DNA from: Chalara sp. BL73
Taxonomy: Eukaryota; Ascomycota; Leotiomycetes; Helotiales
NCBI GenBank assembly: GCA_918026815.1
Contig: CAKJVC010000096.1
Location: forward strand, 23,772 to 87,771
DNA: 64,000 nucleotides
Direction: 5' to 3'
Below are positions 23,269 through 35,288 of the stretch, piece after piece. The notes beneath the pieces were generated by a model. It did not search any database and was not told where the DNA came from. It was given only the letters and a program-made list of their open reading frames with translations. A program made the position numbers and the translations under genes. Numbering within the stretch: position 1 is the first letter of the stretch; every line of letters begins with the position of its first letter.

Positions 23269-23843
23269 GCGACCGTTATCAGTTCTGGAGACTATATCCG
23301 GGGAAAGTGCTGGTTCTGATTCTAAGGGCAATAAAAGGAAGGTGAGGATCGATTCCAGTGTTCTAACTCACTTGTCAAGTATTTGGTTTATGGGAGCGAG
23401 GAGTCGGGAGTTTCTCAGTTACAAATTCACAAGCATGCATTAATCTCTGGAACAATCAGACTACACAACTCCCAGCCGGTCAAATCTAATGAAGCAATGA
23501 TTCCCTGAGGTTAAATTCTATATGCCCATTTTACCACTTAACCATCCATTTCCGGCCAGATGGCGATAACTTGCACCACCCACAATGAATCACTCCCGAT
23601 AGTGGAAAGAAAAATGCTCGCATTGATATACGTTGTGGATCGGTCCACTACGCATCTCTAGTAATGACAGTACAATCAAGTTCCCCAAGCCGGCAATGAA
23701 TAGTCACGCCTTATAAACCCATGACTACACAAGAAGTATACCATTTGCACGCCTGCTTAAGGAAATATAAGTGCGCAAGTTTAGCCTCCCAATGAATCGC
23801 AATGAATGACCTGTCTCCTATTCACACCATGCATATCATGCCT
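23269..23843. other. Convergent 3' region, centrin and epsin
   Basis: 575 bp between convergent stops; stop codons in all frames beyond 65 codons, no repeat. Repeated identically at 32861-33435. Confidence 0.45.
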
Positions 23844-25696
23844 CTAGAATTGTATGAGATCCTGACCACCACCTTGACCCTGCTGTGGCCGTTGACCGAA
23901 TGGATTGTTTGACTGTTGCTGGGCACCAAATCCATAACCATTGGACATTCCTGCAGGACCGGTTGCAGCTGGAATCTGATGACCACCCTGGCCATAGCTC
24001 GTCTGAGGCATACCTGTATACTGGTTGTGCAAGAAGGGATTGGTGCCGGTCTGTTGCTCATGGATTCTGCCCAAACCCGCTCCAGCACTATTGACAAAAG
24101 TTCCTGGAGCAGTATGTTGAGCTGGAATACGAAGATTACCAGTATTTCCGAAAGTATCCATACCATCCCCACTAGCCAGAAGTGCATTAAGTCGAGCTTC
24201 ATGTGGATTCATTTCCTTCTGAGGCTGAGATTGCTGTTGGGGTGAAATAGGACTAAATGCAGATGGAGTATTGTTAAAATTTGTCGCTGTCTGTTGCTCA
24301 GCTAATGTAGAAAGTGTCGGTTTCGCAGGGGTTGAGCTGGGCCTGGAGAATGATGATGCAAATGGGTTATTAGAACCTGTAGGTGTGGGTTTCATTGCCA
24401 TGGCTGAGGCATTACTCGTTGCCCAGGGATTATTAGTGTTTTGAGGAATAATTGGCTCAGGTTGTTGTAGAAAACCACCAGGGCTCTGTTGAGCATACGG
24501 GTTGTAGCCAGTTGGTTGTGGTTGAAACTGCTGCTGCTGTTGCTGCTGTTGCTGTTGTTGTCCGTAAGGGTCAAACCCGGTTGGCTGTGCGCCAAATCCA
24601 TTAGCTCCATAGCCGTTCTGATAGCCAGTTTGCTGAGGTTGAAAGCCGGTAGGTTGAGAGTACATGTTGTAGCCTGTCGGCTGCTGTTGCATATTCTGGT
24701 CAACAGGATTACCTGACCAGTCCACTGCTGGCTGTTGTTGATATCCTTGGTTAAACCCGGTTGGTTGAGCAGTCTGGATGGGGTCATCGTCAAACAGTGA
24801 GATGACATTCTGTTCTTCCAATTCTCGTCGACGGAGCTCTTCTTCTTCACGGCTAAGCTTGAGTGCCTTGGCTAGATCATCATCTTCTGGCTCTCCTCCT
24901 CGGCTTTGGCGCTTCTTCCGATCTTCTTCTTCTTGGTACTTGCTTGCTTCGATGGCCAATTTATATTCTGCATCCTCTTCGTCTGCACGCTGCGCCCGAT
25001 GAGGCCGTTCCCGCTCCCGCCGTGGACGCTCATGGGGTTGCTCTGAATCGTCAAGGCCTTGTACCCTCTGCTTCCAGGTCTTTCGATCGCTTCGCTCAGC
25101 TCGTAGTCTGTCCTCATCAAGAATTAAGGATGTTAACTCTTTCGCAGAGACACGGACTGGAATATTGTTAGCCAGATGCATCATTAAATGTTGAGATCTC
25201 CTCACCATTGTTTCCCACATCACGGCCATCTTCATCCTGGTACTGAAATTCCCTCAACGTCTTGATGATATAGATATTCTTGCGTGCCCATGTGACGACT
25301 GATTCGGAGCCTTCGTGGAGACAGTAATCCAGAACCTTAAGAGCTTTCAGAACATGTCGCCAGTTTTTGCCCTTATCGTTTAGACGTTTATCTATCATAT
25401 CCATAATCTCTGCGAACTCGGCTCCCCTATTCTCCATATCAGCAGAGATTTCCCTAGATTTATAGCGTCTACAACCGTCACGCATCGCCATAAGAGAATA
25501 CATACGCGCTATAAGTCATTTGAGCTATTTCGCTCATCTCCGTCCCTGTTGGACCCCAAGGATCATTGCTGGTAGCTACACAATTATCAGCATCATTTGC
25601 GCATAGGTTGACGTGTTCCTCACCATTTCGAACCTTGACCTGGACGCTACTGTACCCTTTTGTAACATTTTTGACACTTCGTATAACCTTCGACAT
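23844..25696 (-). CDS. ENT1: Epsin (ENTH-domain endocytic adaptor, Ent1/Ent2 type), copy 1
   Basis: Four exons: 25696-25624, 25575-25506, 25426-25206 and 25156-23844; introns 48, 79 and 49 nt; 558 aa. Residues 1-145 form the ENTH domain (VIRSVKNVTKGYSSVQVKVR, DPWGPTGTEMSEIAQMTY, KRLNDKGKNWRHVLKALKVL, KNIYIIKTLREFQYQDEDG), which binds PtdIns(4,5)P2. Two ubiquitin-interacting motifs follow at about 182-199 (EYKLAIEASKYQEEE) and 212-228 (DLAKALKLSREEEE). Then come a Gln-rich PTGY/PTGF repeat region, three NPF motifs for EH-domain partners (NNPFASS, TNPFLHN, NNPFGQR) and a C-terminal clathrin box LIQF as the last four residues. An alternative intron-2 acceptor (TCTAG instead of AATAG) would add nine residues in frame. 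The second copy at 33436-35288 looks identical. Confidence 0.92.
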
Positions 25697-28146
25697 TGCG
25701 ATTATAGGCGCTCCCCAGGATATAAACTAAGAGGCGGTGCGTTTGCAAAGACAAAACCACAGATCCGCCTGTGCTTTTAGTCCTCGAACTCGTAACTGCG
25801 CGATTTGAACCTAATTGTGGAAGATGATGACAAGATGCTCGTTGTCTTAAGATTGCATGCGCCGAGACGTTAGTTGCCCCGCGACTGATTGCGAAGAGCA
25901 GAAACAATGAATCCTCGAGAGAATGAAGAAAAGAATGATGAATGACCAGAACCGGCGACTGAGCGTGAATGGAGTCCGGATGGGAATATGTTTGCTGTAA
26001 ACTATAGATAATGGAGCGTCCAGAAAGTGCGGCTTTGCTGATGACGAACCGGTCGCCTCTGGCCAACAACAAGCTAGCGGAAACAGCGGGACTGAGTGCC
26101 AAGGATGTATCACGTAATCAGGAGATATTTCTGGTGAATGAATCATGCATTGATCTTTCTTTCGTGTGTAACCTTGCATCTCATGAGGACTTTATTTCAA
26201 CTGCTACAATAGCTCTCATATTCATCTTGCTTGTTTCAATAAACACTATGACTCACAGATCAAGAACCAAGTACTTATGATGCACTTTCGGTGTACCAAT
26301 ACCATCACTTCGTTGCTTTCATTTGTGTAGAGTTTAAGTGATGTGTTAAGCTGTCTCGTTCTAGGTCTTTCATACGGGCATGCGCTCTGTCTATGGCTGA
26401 GTTTACATGAATATAGTGGATCCCCGAGTCTTTGATCCTCATTCCGTTTTCATTTTCAAGCACTGTTGAAGAGCACAATTTCTTGCAACTACATTAGTTG
26501 TCGCAAGCCATCCTTTCCATACCTTACCATCCAGAGTTCTATAATAATCGCTAAATCACAAGGCATAAGGCTGAAGAGATCTTAATCATAATTTCCTACC
26601 TAGAAATTCGAGGCATATAACGCAGCTCTGCACCCACCCTCATCAACCAGCCTGCTCACCACAGCATCACCAACCTCAATCATCAGCAAATAATCAACAA
26701 ATCCGTCCTCACCATACCCTCAGAAATATTGCCCCACCCGCAATGAATCGGAAAACTCGCATTCCAAATGAATAACTTTGAGCCGGTCTACTAATCAAGC
26801 ACATCCTGCTCCCTTTGTCTAAACGGACAATTGGGTGCACGGCAAAACTCTCATCCTCTACCAATGGTCAGAGGTTTCCAGTCTGCCTAGAGAGGAATTG
26901 CAACCTAATGACAACCACATTCCTCGTCTTCGCGGTCATCACGCTCCTTGTGACAGATTCGGCATTCTCACGATATTGCAATGCTTCTTCTTCGGCAACT
27001 CCATCATCGCCAACAGGATTTTGCTCACTGGCTGCCCAATCGCTATGGTCGCTATTGGAGCCGTTATCAATACTTTCATCCTGTTCGGTCAAAAGTTCCC
27101 CCATGGCAAGCTTGACACATGGCTTCAGGGCGTTATCTCTAAATAAAATTATCGGAATACCCTCATCACCATAGCTCATCTCAGAAGCCTTGACACGCTT
27201 GCTCGCATGACATCCTGAATCTGCCTCGTGTCTCTCATTCATTGGCTCCTCTTAGATTTATCCAGCTCTCCGGTTCTCCCGCATCTAACCCAGAGCAAGA
27301 ACATCAATACCCAAGCTATATTCCTTAGAATGCTCCCGATCAATCGTCCTACAGCGAAAAAAAAGCTAAAAAGTTAAAGTATCGGACGTGATACAAACCA
27401 TGATGCAGATCCATGCAAGGGGTTCAAGACCTCACATTTTCGCGTAACCTTATGCAAAGCCGTCTTCGGCTGTTAGACTTTGAAACTCATTGAAAACATT
27501 ATCTTCTGCTCAGTAACTCCTGTGAAAAACGTTTAAACTGGATATTTTTACTCAATGTTTAATCCTACAAGTAGACTGCTTCAAAACTTTCACTGAAAAT
27601 AAAAATCACGTGCTGCCGTCTCGTTTAGTTCAGCCCCTTTTCTTAGCGACCCCCCTTACTAGTTTCCCCAACTCTTACAGACTTCCACTTCCACCCTGTG
27701 ACGAAAATTCTCGAGACTCAATATTAAAAGGGTCAAATGAGTCACGATCAATGGAGCCCGAGCCAATGACGAAGCTCAAATGTAGTTAAAAATTTCATTC
27801 CTGAGAGTGGATCTGATAAGACCCCCGTTCTCATGTACCTCCTAATAAACGAAAGTAATAGATGCTCGATATTCCCGATAAAAACGCCATTATGCTCCTC
27901 CACAATAGTGTAAACTCCGGTTTTAAATGCTGCAGTCGCTTCGCTCCATATAATATATTCCCAATTTAGTGTCCCGAACACCGCCTCCCTTTCCATGTCC
28001 CACCTTTCCATGCCGTCCATGTCCCAATTTGCCCCTCTATGGTCCTGTCAAAAAAAAGCTCTTATAATGCGCGTGGCGCTTGCTAACAAAGGAAATTCGT
28101 GATCATCAGTTGAATAAGATGTTTGTGTTGTGGATATTGATGCAGT
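25697..28146. other. Intergenic region between epsin and cyclin, copy 1
   Basis: 2.45 kb. Contains the epsin promoter, a CACGTG at 27607-27612, and overlapping open frames on both strands at about 26815-27242; the minus-strand one is 124 codons with an acidic, protein-like composition but no recognisable domain. The last part carries most of the copy-1 homopolymer losses. I cannot support a gene here. Confidence 0.4.
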
Positions 28147-28422
28147 TTAGTATGCGGCTTGTTTCTGGCCATTGACGAAGAGCCGGGAGAAGATATTCCC
28201 CTTTGCCTTCTTAGTGGCTGGGACAGCCATCGGCAAGGTCTTGCCCAATTGCGACCTTCTCAATCTCGTATGGCAACATCCCAGACTCTTGTAGCATTCT
28301 GGGATCTCCACATGCACGACATCTCGTTGTGGGCTCTGGCAATATTGTCTGTCAAGTGCATCAAAGGAAAGAGAGGTTTGTAGGTCGTAGCCGTAGCTGC
28401 TGACTGAGGACGCGGGTGTGCC
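28147..28422 (-). pseudogene. Truncated 3' fragment of the Pcl-type cyclin (copy 1 end)
   Basis: Matches the last 90 or so codons of the intact cyclin at 37747-38835 and stops abruptly at the repeat junction. Relative to that copy it has lost TC near 28244 and T near 28287, so the frame is broken. Minus-strand reading from copy 2 continues into it as a chimeric frame (28260-28568) that joins nucleoporin to cyclin. It has no promoter or cyclin box of its own. Most likely an assembly product, not a real pseudogene. Confidence 0.85.
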
Positions 28423-31182
28423 TGCTTCAAAGGGCTGGATGTACCATTTGAGGTTCCATTTGGGGCCGAAGAGATGGTGCTAGCGTCAAAAGATACTCGT
28501 TTCTTCAGAATACCGCCATTATTAGGAGTAGTTGGTTGTGGTTGAGATTGCTGAGGTGGAGAGAACAAGTCATTGCGCAGACCCCGATTGATAACCAGCT
28601 TTTGATACTGCCGGTACTCCCATAATGCCGAGCGCTGGGGCTTGATGAAAAAGCACTTGGTGCCAGGATGCTATCTTCGGTGCTAAAATTGCGACGAAGG
28701 CTACTTGTAGACATACTCTTACTAAGACCTCGGCTAATGCTACCACCAAGGAGGCTGGTATTGAGATTACCTGGCGTGCTAGCCGTGCTCGTAGCACTCC
28801 CCGGTGAGCCATAGGTGCTGTAAGAAAACCCAAAGCCTCGCGACTTCGCAGGAGTGCTAAATCTAGAAGACGTGGCTGGATTTAATTTATAGATTGGAAC
28901 AGCTGCTGTTTTTTGTAGCTGATCTCGATAGAGGGGTAGCTAGCGGACCTGGGTTCTTATTCTCGGCTGTCATCAAACTAGCAAACAGTGAGTTATTACC
29001 ATAAGCTCCGGGATCACTAATAGATGCTGTGAAGGTTTGTGGCGCCTGCTGATTTTGCTGGGATGTTCCAAGAAGTGAGTTGTTAGCCCCGAACAATGTG
29101 TTCTGGGGTTGCTGTTGCTGTTGAATTGTATTGTTTCCTCCAAACAAGCCTGGTTGCTGAGTTGATTGACCTCCAAAGAGGCCAACCCCAGCTTGTTGTG
29201 GCGTCGCGCCAAACAGACTTGGCTTTTGCTGGTTATTATTACCTAAGCCACCAAAGAGCCCAGTACTCTGTTGTTGTTGCTGCTGATTTTGATTTTGGCC
29301 GCCAAATCCACCTCCCCGAAAAGGCCAGTCCCAGTGTTGGCAGTAGTACCGGCGCCACCAAATAAGTTTGTACCACTTGTGGCTGGTTTCGCTGCACCGA
29401 ATAAGCCTGTAGATGGCTGGTTGGTCGCGGAAGCTCCGAAAGGATTGGTAGAAGCTGCGTTTGAAGTCGAGCCAAACAGGCCTGTGCTTGTGGTTGCAGG
29501 TTGTTGTTGTCCGAAGAGTCCTGTTGCAGGCTTCTGTGCAGCGTTGCCAAAAGTGAATTTGCCGGTTGCTGCGCAGTCGCACCAAAACCGGCGCTACCGC
29601 CAAATGGATTATTCGCAGCTGGTTGCTGCTGTGCAGCTCCGAAAACACTAGTGGTATTCTGTTGCGCATTATTGTTGCCAAATAGGCCATTTCCACTTCC
29701 GAAGCCTCCTGATGGTGCAGCCGTTGAGCCAAATCCCGTTCCGCTTGAAGCTGGTGTAGATCCGAAGCTGAATGGTGGCTTATTCGCTATAGCATTATTA
29801 TTTCCTCCAAATAGTGATGATCCGGCATTTTGTTGGTTTTGGGTACCAAAGCCTCCCGTAGCTGAGCCTCCAAAGGCACTTCCTCCACCGAACAAATTAC
29901 TGCCCTGTCGCTGGTTTCGCGGCTCCAAAGAGGCCAGTGGAGGCAGGTGTGGTCGAAGCACCAAATGCATTATTCGTCTGCTGCGTTGAGCCGAATCCTC
30001 CAGATGTTCCACCAAACAGGCCAGTGCTTGCCGGTTGAGCTTGGCCAAAGCCACCAGTGGCCTGATTATTAGAACCAAAAGACGATCCCCCAAAGTTAGT
30101 TGCGCCAAATGCTCCAGGCTGGTTGCTCTGATTACCATATCGTCGACCTTGAGCATAATCCGCTAATCTTAGCTCCTCAGGTGAAAACTTCTTGTATGGG
30201 TCCATGAAGCTGATGCTCTGGAACGAGTTTTGCTGATTGGAAGTACTGTTCGGCTCCTTCTCAATGAATGGTGCAAATGCAGTACTTGCAGTACCTTGGC
30301 ATTCGCCTACATTTCCACCCAAGGCTGTAGATGCTGGAGCTCCAAAAGCACCAGTCGTCCCGCCCCCAAAGGCACTGGCTCCACCGCCAAAAGCAGGGGT
30401 GCTTGACGATGTTCCAAAGCCAGTCTTGTTGCCCCGAATAATCCACCTCCAGTATTTCCACCTCCAAAGGCAGATGTTGTGTTGGTAGCAGCCGTCCCGA
30501 ATCCTCCACTTCCAAATCCCCTGAGCCTGCCGTAGCAGTATTATTTCCAAATAGGCCGCCACCCGACGTTGTAGCAGTTGATCCGAACGGAGATGGCTTT
30601 GCGGCACCGAATGCCCCAGTACTAGCTGGTGTTCCGAAGCCTAATAGATTTGTTAGCAACAAGTTTTCAATAGGTTCTGTTTCCTCTCGTGTTTCTGTTG
30701 CTTGCTTCCGTGACATCTGCAATTGGCATTTTCCATTATATATTGATAAGGTAGGTCGAATACAAATTATGCAGGATGGGTTGTGAAGATCAACCGATAC
30801 CATAAGGCGCCAACGTGGAGCGCCACTCCAGAAGAGTGATATAGGCAGAGATGGCAAACGTACCTCCGCCAAAACCTCCAGTAGTTCCTCCACCACCACC
30901 AAAGATGCTGCCTCCGGTATTTGTATTGCTTTGACCAAAAGGGGTTGTTCCTGAGGTTCCGAAGCCTGTGACGGAAACAAATATTCGAGTAAGTCATGGA
31001 TTCGTGCTGAGTGCCAAGTACCATCGTCTAGAAGAAGTGCCTGGCGACAAATGTATGTAGAGTAAGAGAAGTGACCTACCACCAGAAGTTGCGTTTGTGT
31101 TGTTCGCACCAAATCCACCAAAGGTGCTCTGAGTTTGATTATTATTCTGGCCGAAGCCTCCGCCAAACCCGAAGCCCGACAT
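28423..31182 (-). pseudogene. Frameshifted N-terminal fragment of Nup98-Nup96 (copy 2 start)
   Basis: Corresponds to 18787-21586 of the intact gene: start codon at 31182, both 5' introns, the GLEBS motif and most FG repeats, ending at the junction before the autoproteolytic domain. Single-base losses break it into several frames, so reading switches between GLFG-type sequence and nonsense. One block near 29900 is 32 bp shorter (ATTACTGCCCTGTCGCTGG replaces a 51-base stretch). No Nup96 half exists here. Probably a low-quality duplicate of the intact gene rather than a decayed paralogue. Confidence 0.88.
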
Positions 31183-32072
31183 CGTGATCGATTGCCGTCT
31201 GCCGATACGGCAGGCTCGTTAGGTTGTAGGGTTCACGGCGCGGCGAGCTATCGTGGATGTTTTGTACAGATCTGAGAAAAAGTGACGCGGGAACGCGCTG
31301 CAATAAAATGAAGATCGCGCTCGAAGCTATGAAGCTGGCGCAAACATTAGAAGACGTAATGAGCGAACAAGAAAAGCGTATCCCGAGAATCGAGGATGGC
31401 TTTGCGATGAAGAATCGAAAGTGGTTTGCAGACAGGGGAATTTGTATGGAAAGCGCGTGGAGGTGTCGTTGACGAGAGTCCGCTTAGCTTTTTGAGAGGC
31501 TGTCCGCATCAACCAATCGGCTGAGGCATCAGGTAGCTATTTGTCTCACGTGACATTAATGAATGGTGCCTAGCGGAAGCTCATAGGCTTAGCAGAATAA
31601 TTGTCTTTGTTGTAGGGAAAAGTGAGTCAAAAGGAGTACATGCTTCCAAACACAGTAATTTATCGCCACAAGAGTCACGAACTGATTGCCGCCTGAGGGA
31701 AGGGAATGGTTTGTCATGGCCTAAACCTATAATTTCAGGCTACAAGGCATACTTCGCTATATTTGAGGGGCTTTGCGTTTGTATTCTAAGGGGTGTATTA
31801 TTCATAGGTCTTATGTCTTTCCCAAGCTCATTAATTAAAAATCAGGAGAGCGGCTTTAACGTCCACCCATATCCAAGTCCAATCGTTGTGAAATGTGAAA
31901 CATTTGTTAAAAAAATAAAGTGGCTTGGCAAATCGCGAACAACGCGAAACAACGCGTCCGTTATTCCAACCCATAACCGTTCACACGACAAAGAACTTCG
32001 TATTGTCAATTGCTCAAAGGCAGAAAATATTGCTCCTTCCCGCCTCTCCTCAAGTTTCTAATTTCAAATTCA
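31183..32072. promoter_or_regulatory. Copy 2 of the nucleoporin/centrin divergent promoter
   Basis: Same content as 21587-22480, including the CACGTG box near 31548, but with four single-base losses in T6, G4, A5 and G5 runs, all in the first 600 bp. Confidence 0.4.
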
Positions 32073-32860
32073 ATGGCATCAACATCACAGCCTCACCCGG
32101 CTTTCCCAAACAGGCCATACTCCAACACGGTCCATGGCAAACTCCCAGAGCGCAATGCGCCGACCGGCTTTGGCGCGACATCCACACGAGAAACCGCACG
32201 TCTAGAGCGTGAAAGGCAGGAAAGAGAGCGTGCGCAGCGAGAAGCACAAGTACAGCAAGCTGGATCCTCTAACCCGCTGAACGCATTGACCGACGAACAG
32301 CGCGAAGAGATCAATGAAGCTGTACGAGACCCTGAATCTCTTCGCTTTGCCTCATTCTAGAATTTGAAGTTTATAGGCAGGTGCTAACGAAGGCATAGTT
32401 TGCACTGTTCGACCTAGACAAAGACCAAAGGATAGATTACCACGAATTCAAAGTCGCCCTCAAGGCCCTCGGGTTCGACCTCCCGAAACCAGAAATTCTC
32501 TCTCTCCTCACCGCGCACGGCATCTCCCCATCCCAGCCATCCGCCTCCTCAAATCAGCGACAACCACAGAACCCGCCGCCGATCCCGCCAGGACGCATGA
32601 TGATGACGCTCCCTGGTTTCCAGACGGTGGCAGCGCGCTTGATCTCGGAGCGCGATCCACGGGATGAGATATTGAGGGCTTTCGCGCTGTTTGATACGGA
32701 TGATAAAGGGATGATCAGTTTAGAGGATCTGAGGAGGGTAGCAAGGGAGTTGGGAGAGGGGCTTGAGGAGGAGGAATTGGTTGCTATGATTGAGGAGTTT
32801 GACTTAGAGGGGAAAGGGGGGGTGGGGAGGGAAGAGTTTGTTGCGATATGTATGGGATAA
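32073..32860 (+). CDS. CDC31: Centrin (Cdc31-type), copy 2
   Basis: Exons 32073-32321 and 32399-32860, at a constant offset of 9592 from copy 1 with no difference seen in exons or intron. The domain description is as for 22481-23268. Because the copies are identical including the intron, they are either a very recent duplication or, more likely, one gene counted twice by the assembly. Confidence 0.85.
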
Positions 32861-33435
32861 GCGACCGTTATCAGTTCTGGAGACTATATCCGGGGAAAGT
32901 GCTGGTTCTGATTCTAAGGGCAATAAAAGGAAGGTGAGGATCGATTCCAGTGTTCTAACTCACTTGTCAAGTATTTGGTTTATGGGAGCGAGGAGTCGGG
33001 AGTTTCTCAGTTACAAATTCACAAGCATGCATTAATCTCTGGAACAATCAGACTACACAACTCCCAGCCGGTCAAATCTAATGAAGCAATGATTCCCTGA
33101 GGTTAAATTCTATATGCCCATTTTACCACTTAACCATCCATTTCCGGCCAGATGGCGATAACTTGCACCACCCACAATGAATCACTCCCGATAGTGGAAA
33201 GAAAAATGCTCGCATTGATATACGTTGTGGATCGGTCCACTACGCATCTCTAGTAATGACAGTACAATCAAGTTCCCCAAGCCGGCAATGAATAGTCACG
33301 CCTTATAAACCCATGACTACACAAGAAGTATACCATTTGCACGCCTGCTTAAGGAAATATAAGTGCGCAAGTTTAGCCTCCCAATGAATCGCAATGAATG
33401 ACCTGTCTCCTATTCACACCATGCATATCATGCCT
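32861..33435. other. Copy 2 of the centrin/epsin convergent 3' region
   Basis: 575 bp, no difference seen from 23269-23843; no gene or RNA feature seen. Confidence 0.45.
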
Positions 33436-35288
33436 CTAGAATTGTATGAGATCCTGACCACCACCTTGACCCTGCTGTGGCCGTTGACCGAATGGATTGT
33501 TTGACTGTTGCTGGGCACCAAATCCATAACCATTGGACATTCCTGCAGGACCGGTTGCAGCTGGAATCTGATGACCACCCTGGCCATAGCTCGTCTGAGG
33601 CATACCTGTATACTGGTTGTGCAAGAAGGGATTGGTGCCGGTCTGTTGCTCATGGATTCTGCCCAAACCCGCTCCAGCACTATTGACAAAAGTTCCTGGA
33701 GCAGTATGTTGAGCTGGAATACGAAGATTACCAGTATTTCCGAAAGTATCCATACCATCCCCACTAGCCAGAAGTGCATTAAGTCGAGCTTCATGTGGAT
33801 TCATTTCCTTCTGAGGCTGAGATTGCTGTTGGGGTGAAATAGGACTAAATGCAGATGGAGTATTGTTAAAATTTGTCGCTGTCTGTTGCTCAGCTAATGT
33901 AGAAAGTGTCGGTTTCGCAGGGGTTGAGCTGGGCCTGGAGAATGATGATGCAAATGGGTTATTAGAACCTGTAGGTGTGGGTTTCATTGCCATGGCTGAG
34001 GCATTACTCGTTGCCCAGGGATTATTAGTGTTTTGAGGAATAATTGGCTCAGGTTGTTGTAGAAAACCACCAGGGCTCTGTTGAGCATACGGGTTGTAGC
34101 CAGTTGGTTGTGGTTGAAACTGCTGCTGCTGTTGCTGCTGTTGCTGTTGTTGTCCGTAAGGGTCAAACCCGGTTGGCTGTGCGCCAAATCCATTAGCTCC
34201 ATAGCCGTTCTGATAGCCAGTTTGCTGAGGTTGAAAGCCGGTAGGTTGAGAGTACATGTTGTAGCCTGTCGGCTGCTGTTGCATATTCTGGTCAACAGGA
34301 TTACCTGACCAGTCCACTGCTGGCTGTTGTTGATATCCTTGGTTAAACCCGGTTGGTTGAGCAGTCTGGATGGGGTCATCGTCAAACAGTGAGATGACAT
34401 TCTGTTCTTCCAATTCTCGTCGACGGAGCTCTTCTTCTTCACGGCTAAGCTTGAGTGCCTTGGCTAGATCATCATCTTCTGGCTCTCCTCCTCGGCTTTG
34501 GCGCTTCTTCCGATCTTCTTCTTCTTGGTACTTGCTTGCTTCGATGGCCAATTTATATTCTGCATCCTCTTCGTCTGCACGCTGCGCCCGATGAGGCCGT
34601 TCCCGCTCCCGCCGTGGACGCTCATGGGGTTGCTCTGAATCGTCAAGGCCTTGTACCCTCTGCTTCCAGGTCTTTCGATCGCTTCGCTCAGCTCGTAGTC
34701 TGTCCTCATCAAGAATTAAGGATGTTAACTCTTTCGCAGAGACACGGACTGGAATATTGTTAGCCAGATGCATCATTAAATGTTGAGATCTCCTCACCAT
34801 TGTTTCCCACATCACGGCCATCTTCATCCTGGTACTGAAATTCCCTCAACGTCTTGATGATATAGATATTCTTGCGTGCCCATGTGACGACTGATTCGGA
34901 GCCTTCGTGGAGACAGTAATCCAGAACCTTAAGAGCTTTCAGAACATGTCGCCAGTTTTTGCCCTTATCGTTTAGACGTTTATCTATCATATCCATAATC
35001 TCTGCGAACTCGGCTCCCCTATTCTCCATATCAGCAGAGATTTCCCTAGATTTATAGCGTCTACAACCGTCACGCATCGCCATAAGAGAATACATACGCG
35101 CTATAAGTCATTTGAGCTATTTCGCTCATCTCCGTCCCTGTTGGACCCCAAGGATCATTGCTGGTAGCTACACAATTATCAGCATCATTTGCGCATAGGT
35201 TGACGTGTTCCTCACCATTTCGAACCTTGACCTGGACGCTACTGTACCCTTTTGTAACATTTTTGACACTTCGTATAACCTTCGACAT
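33436..35288 (-). CDS. ENT1: Epsin (ENTH-domain adaptor), copy 2
   Basis: Exons 35288-35216, 35167-35098, 35018-34798 and 34748-33436, encoding the same 558 residues as copy 1 (offset 9592). Even the variable poly-Gln run (CTG/TTG codons near 34120-34155) has the same length. Such repeats normally change quickly, so this supports a technical duplication. Confidence 0.88.

Larger units (their letters stand above)
18787..28422. repeat. 9.6-kb direct tandem repeat, copy 1
   Basis: Starts inside exon 3 of the nucleoporin gene and ends inside the cyclin coding sequence, 9636 bp long. It is followed directly by copy 2. Copy 1 is clean on its left and has eight deletions (11 nt) in its last 2.5 kb, from about 25929: A5 to A4, C5 to C4, A9 to A8, C7 to C6, C6 to C5, two TC losses, A9 to A8 and one T. 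There is also one two-base swap near 26594. Confidence 0.97.

Noticed and set aside
26868..27242. 124-codon minus-strand frame present in both repeat copies (also 36462-36836)
   Set aside because: Being present twice is no evidence of selection because the copies are near-identical and probably technical. Composition is protein-like but I recognise nothing.
30261..31166. 301-codon minus-strand frame in copy 2
   Set aside because: It reads through nucleoporin introns and switches between true and shifted frames because of the single-base losses; not a separate gene.
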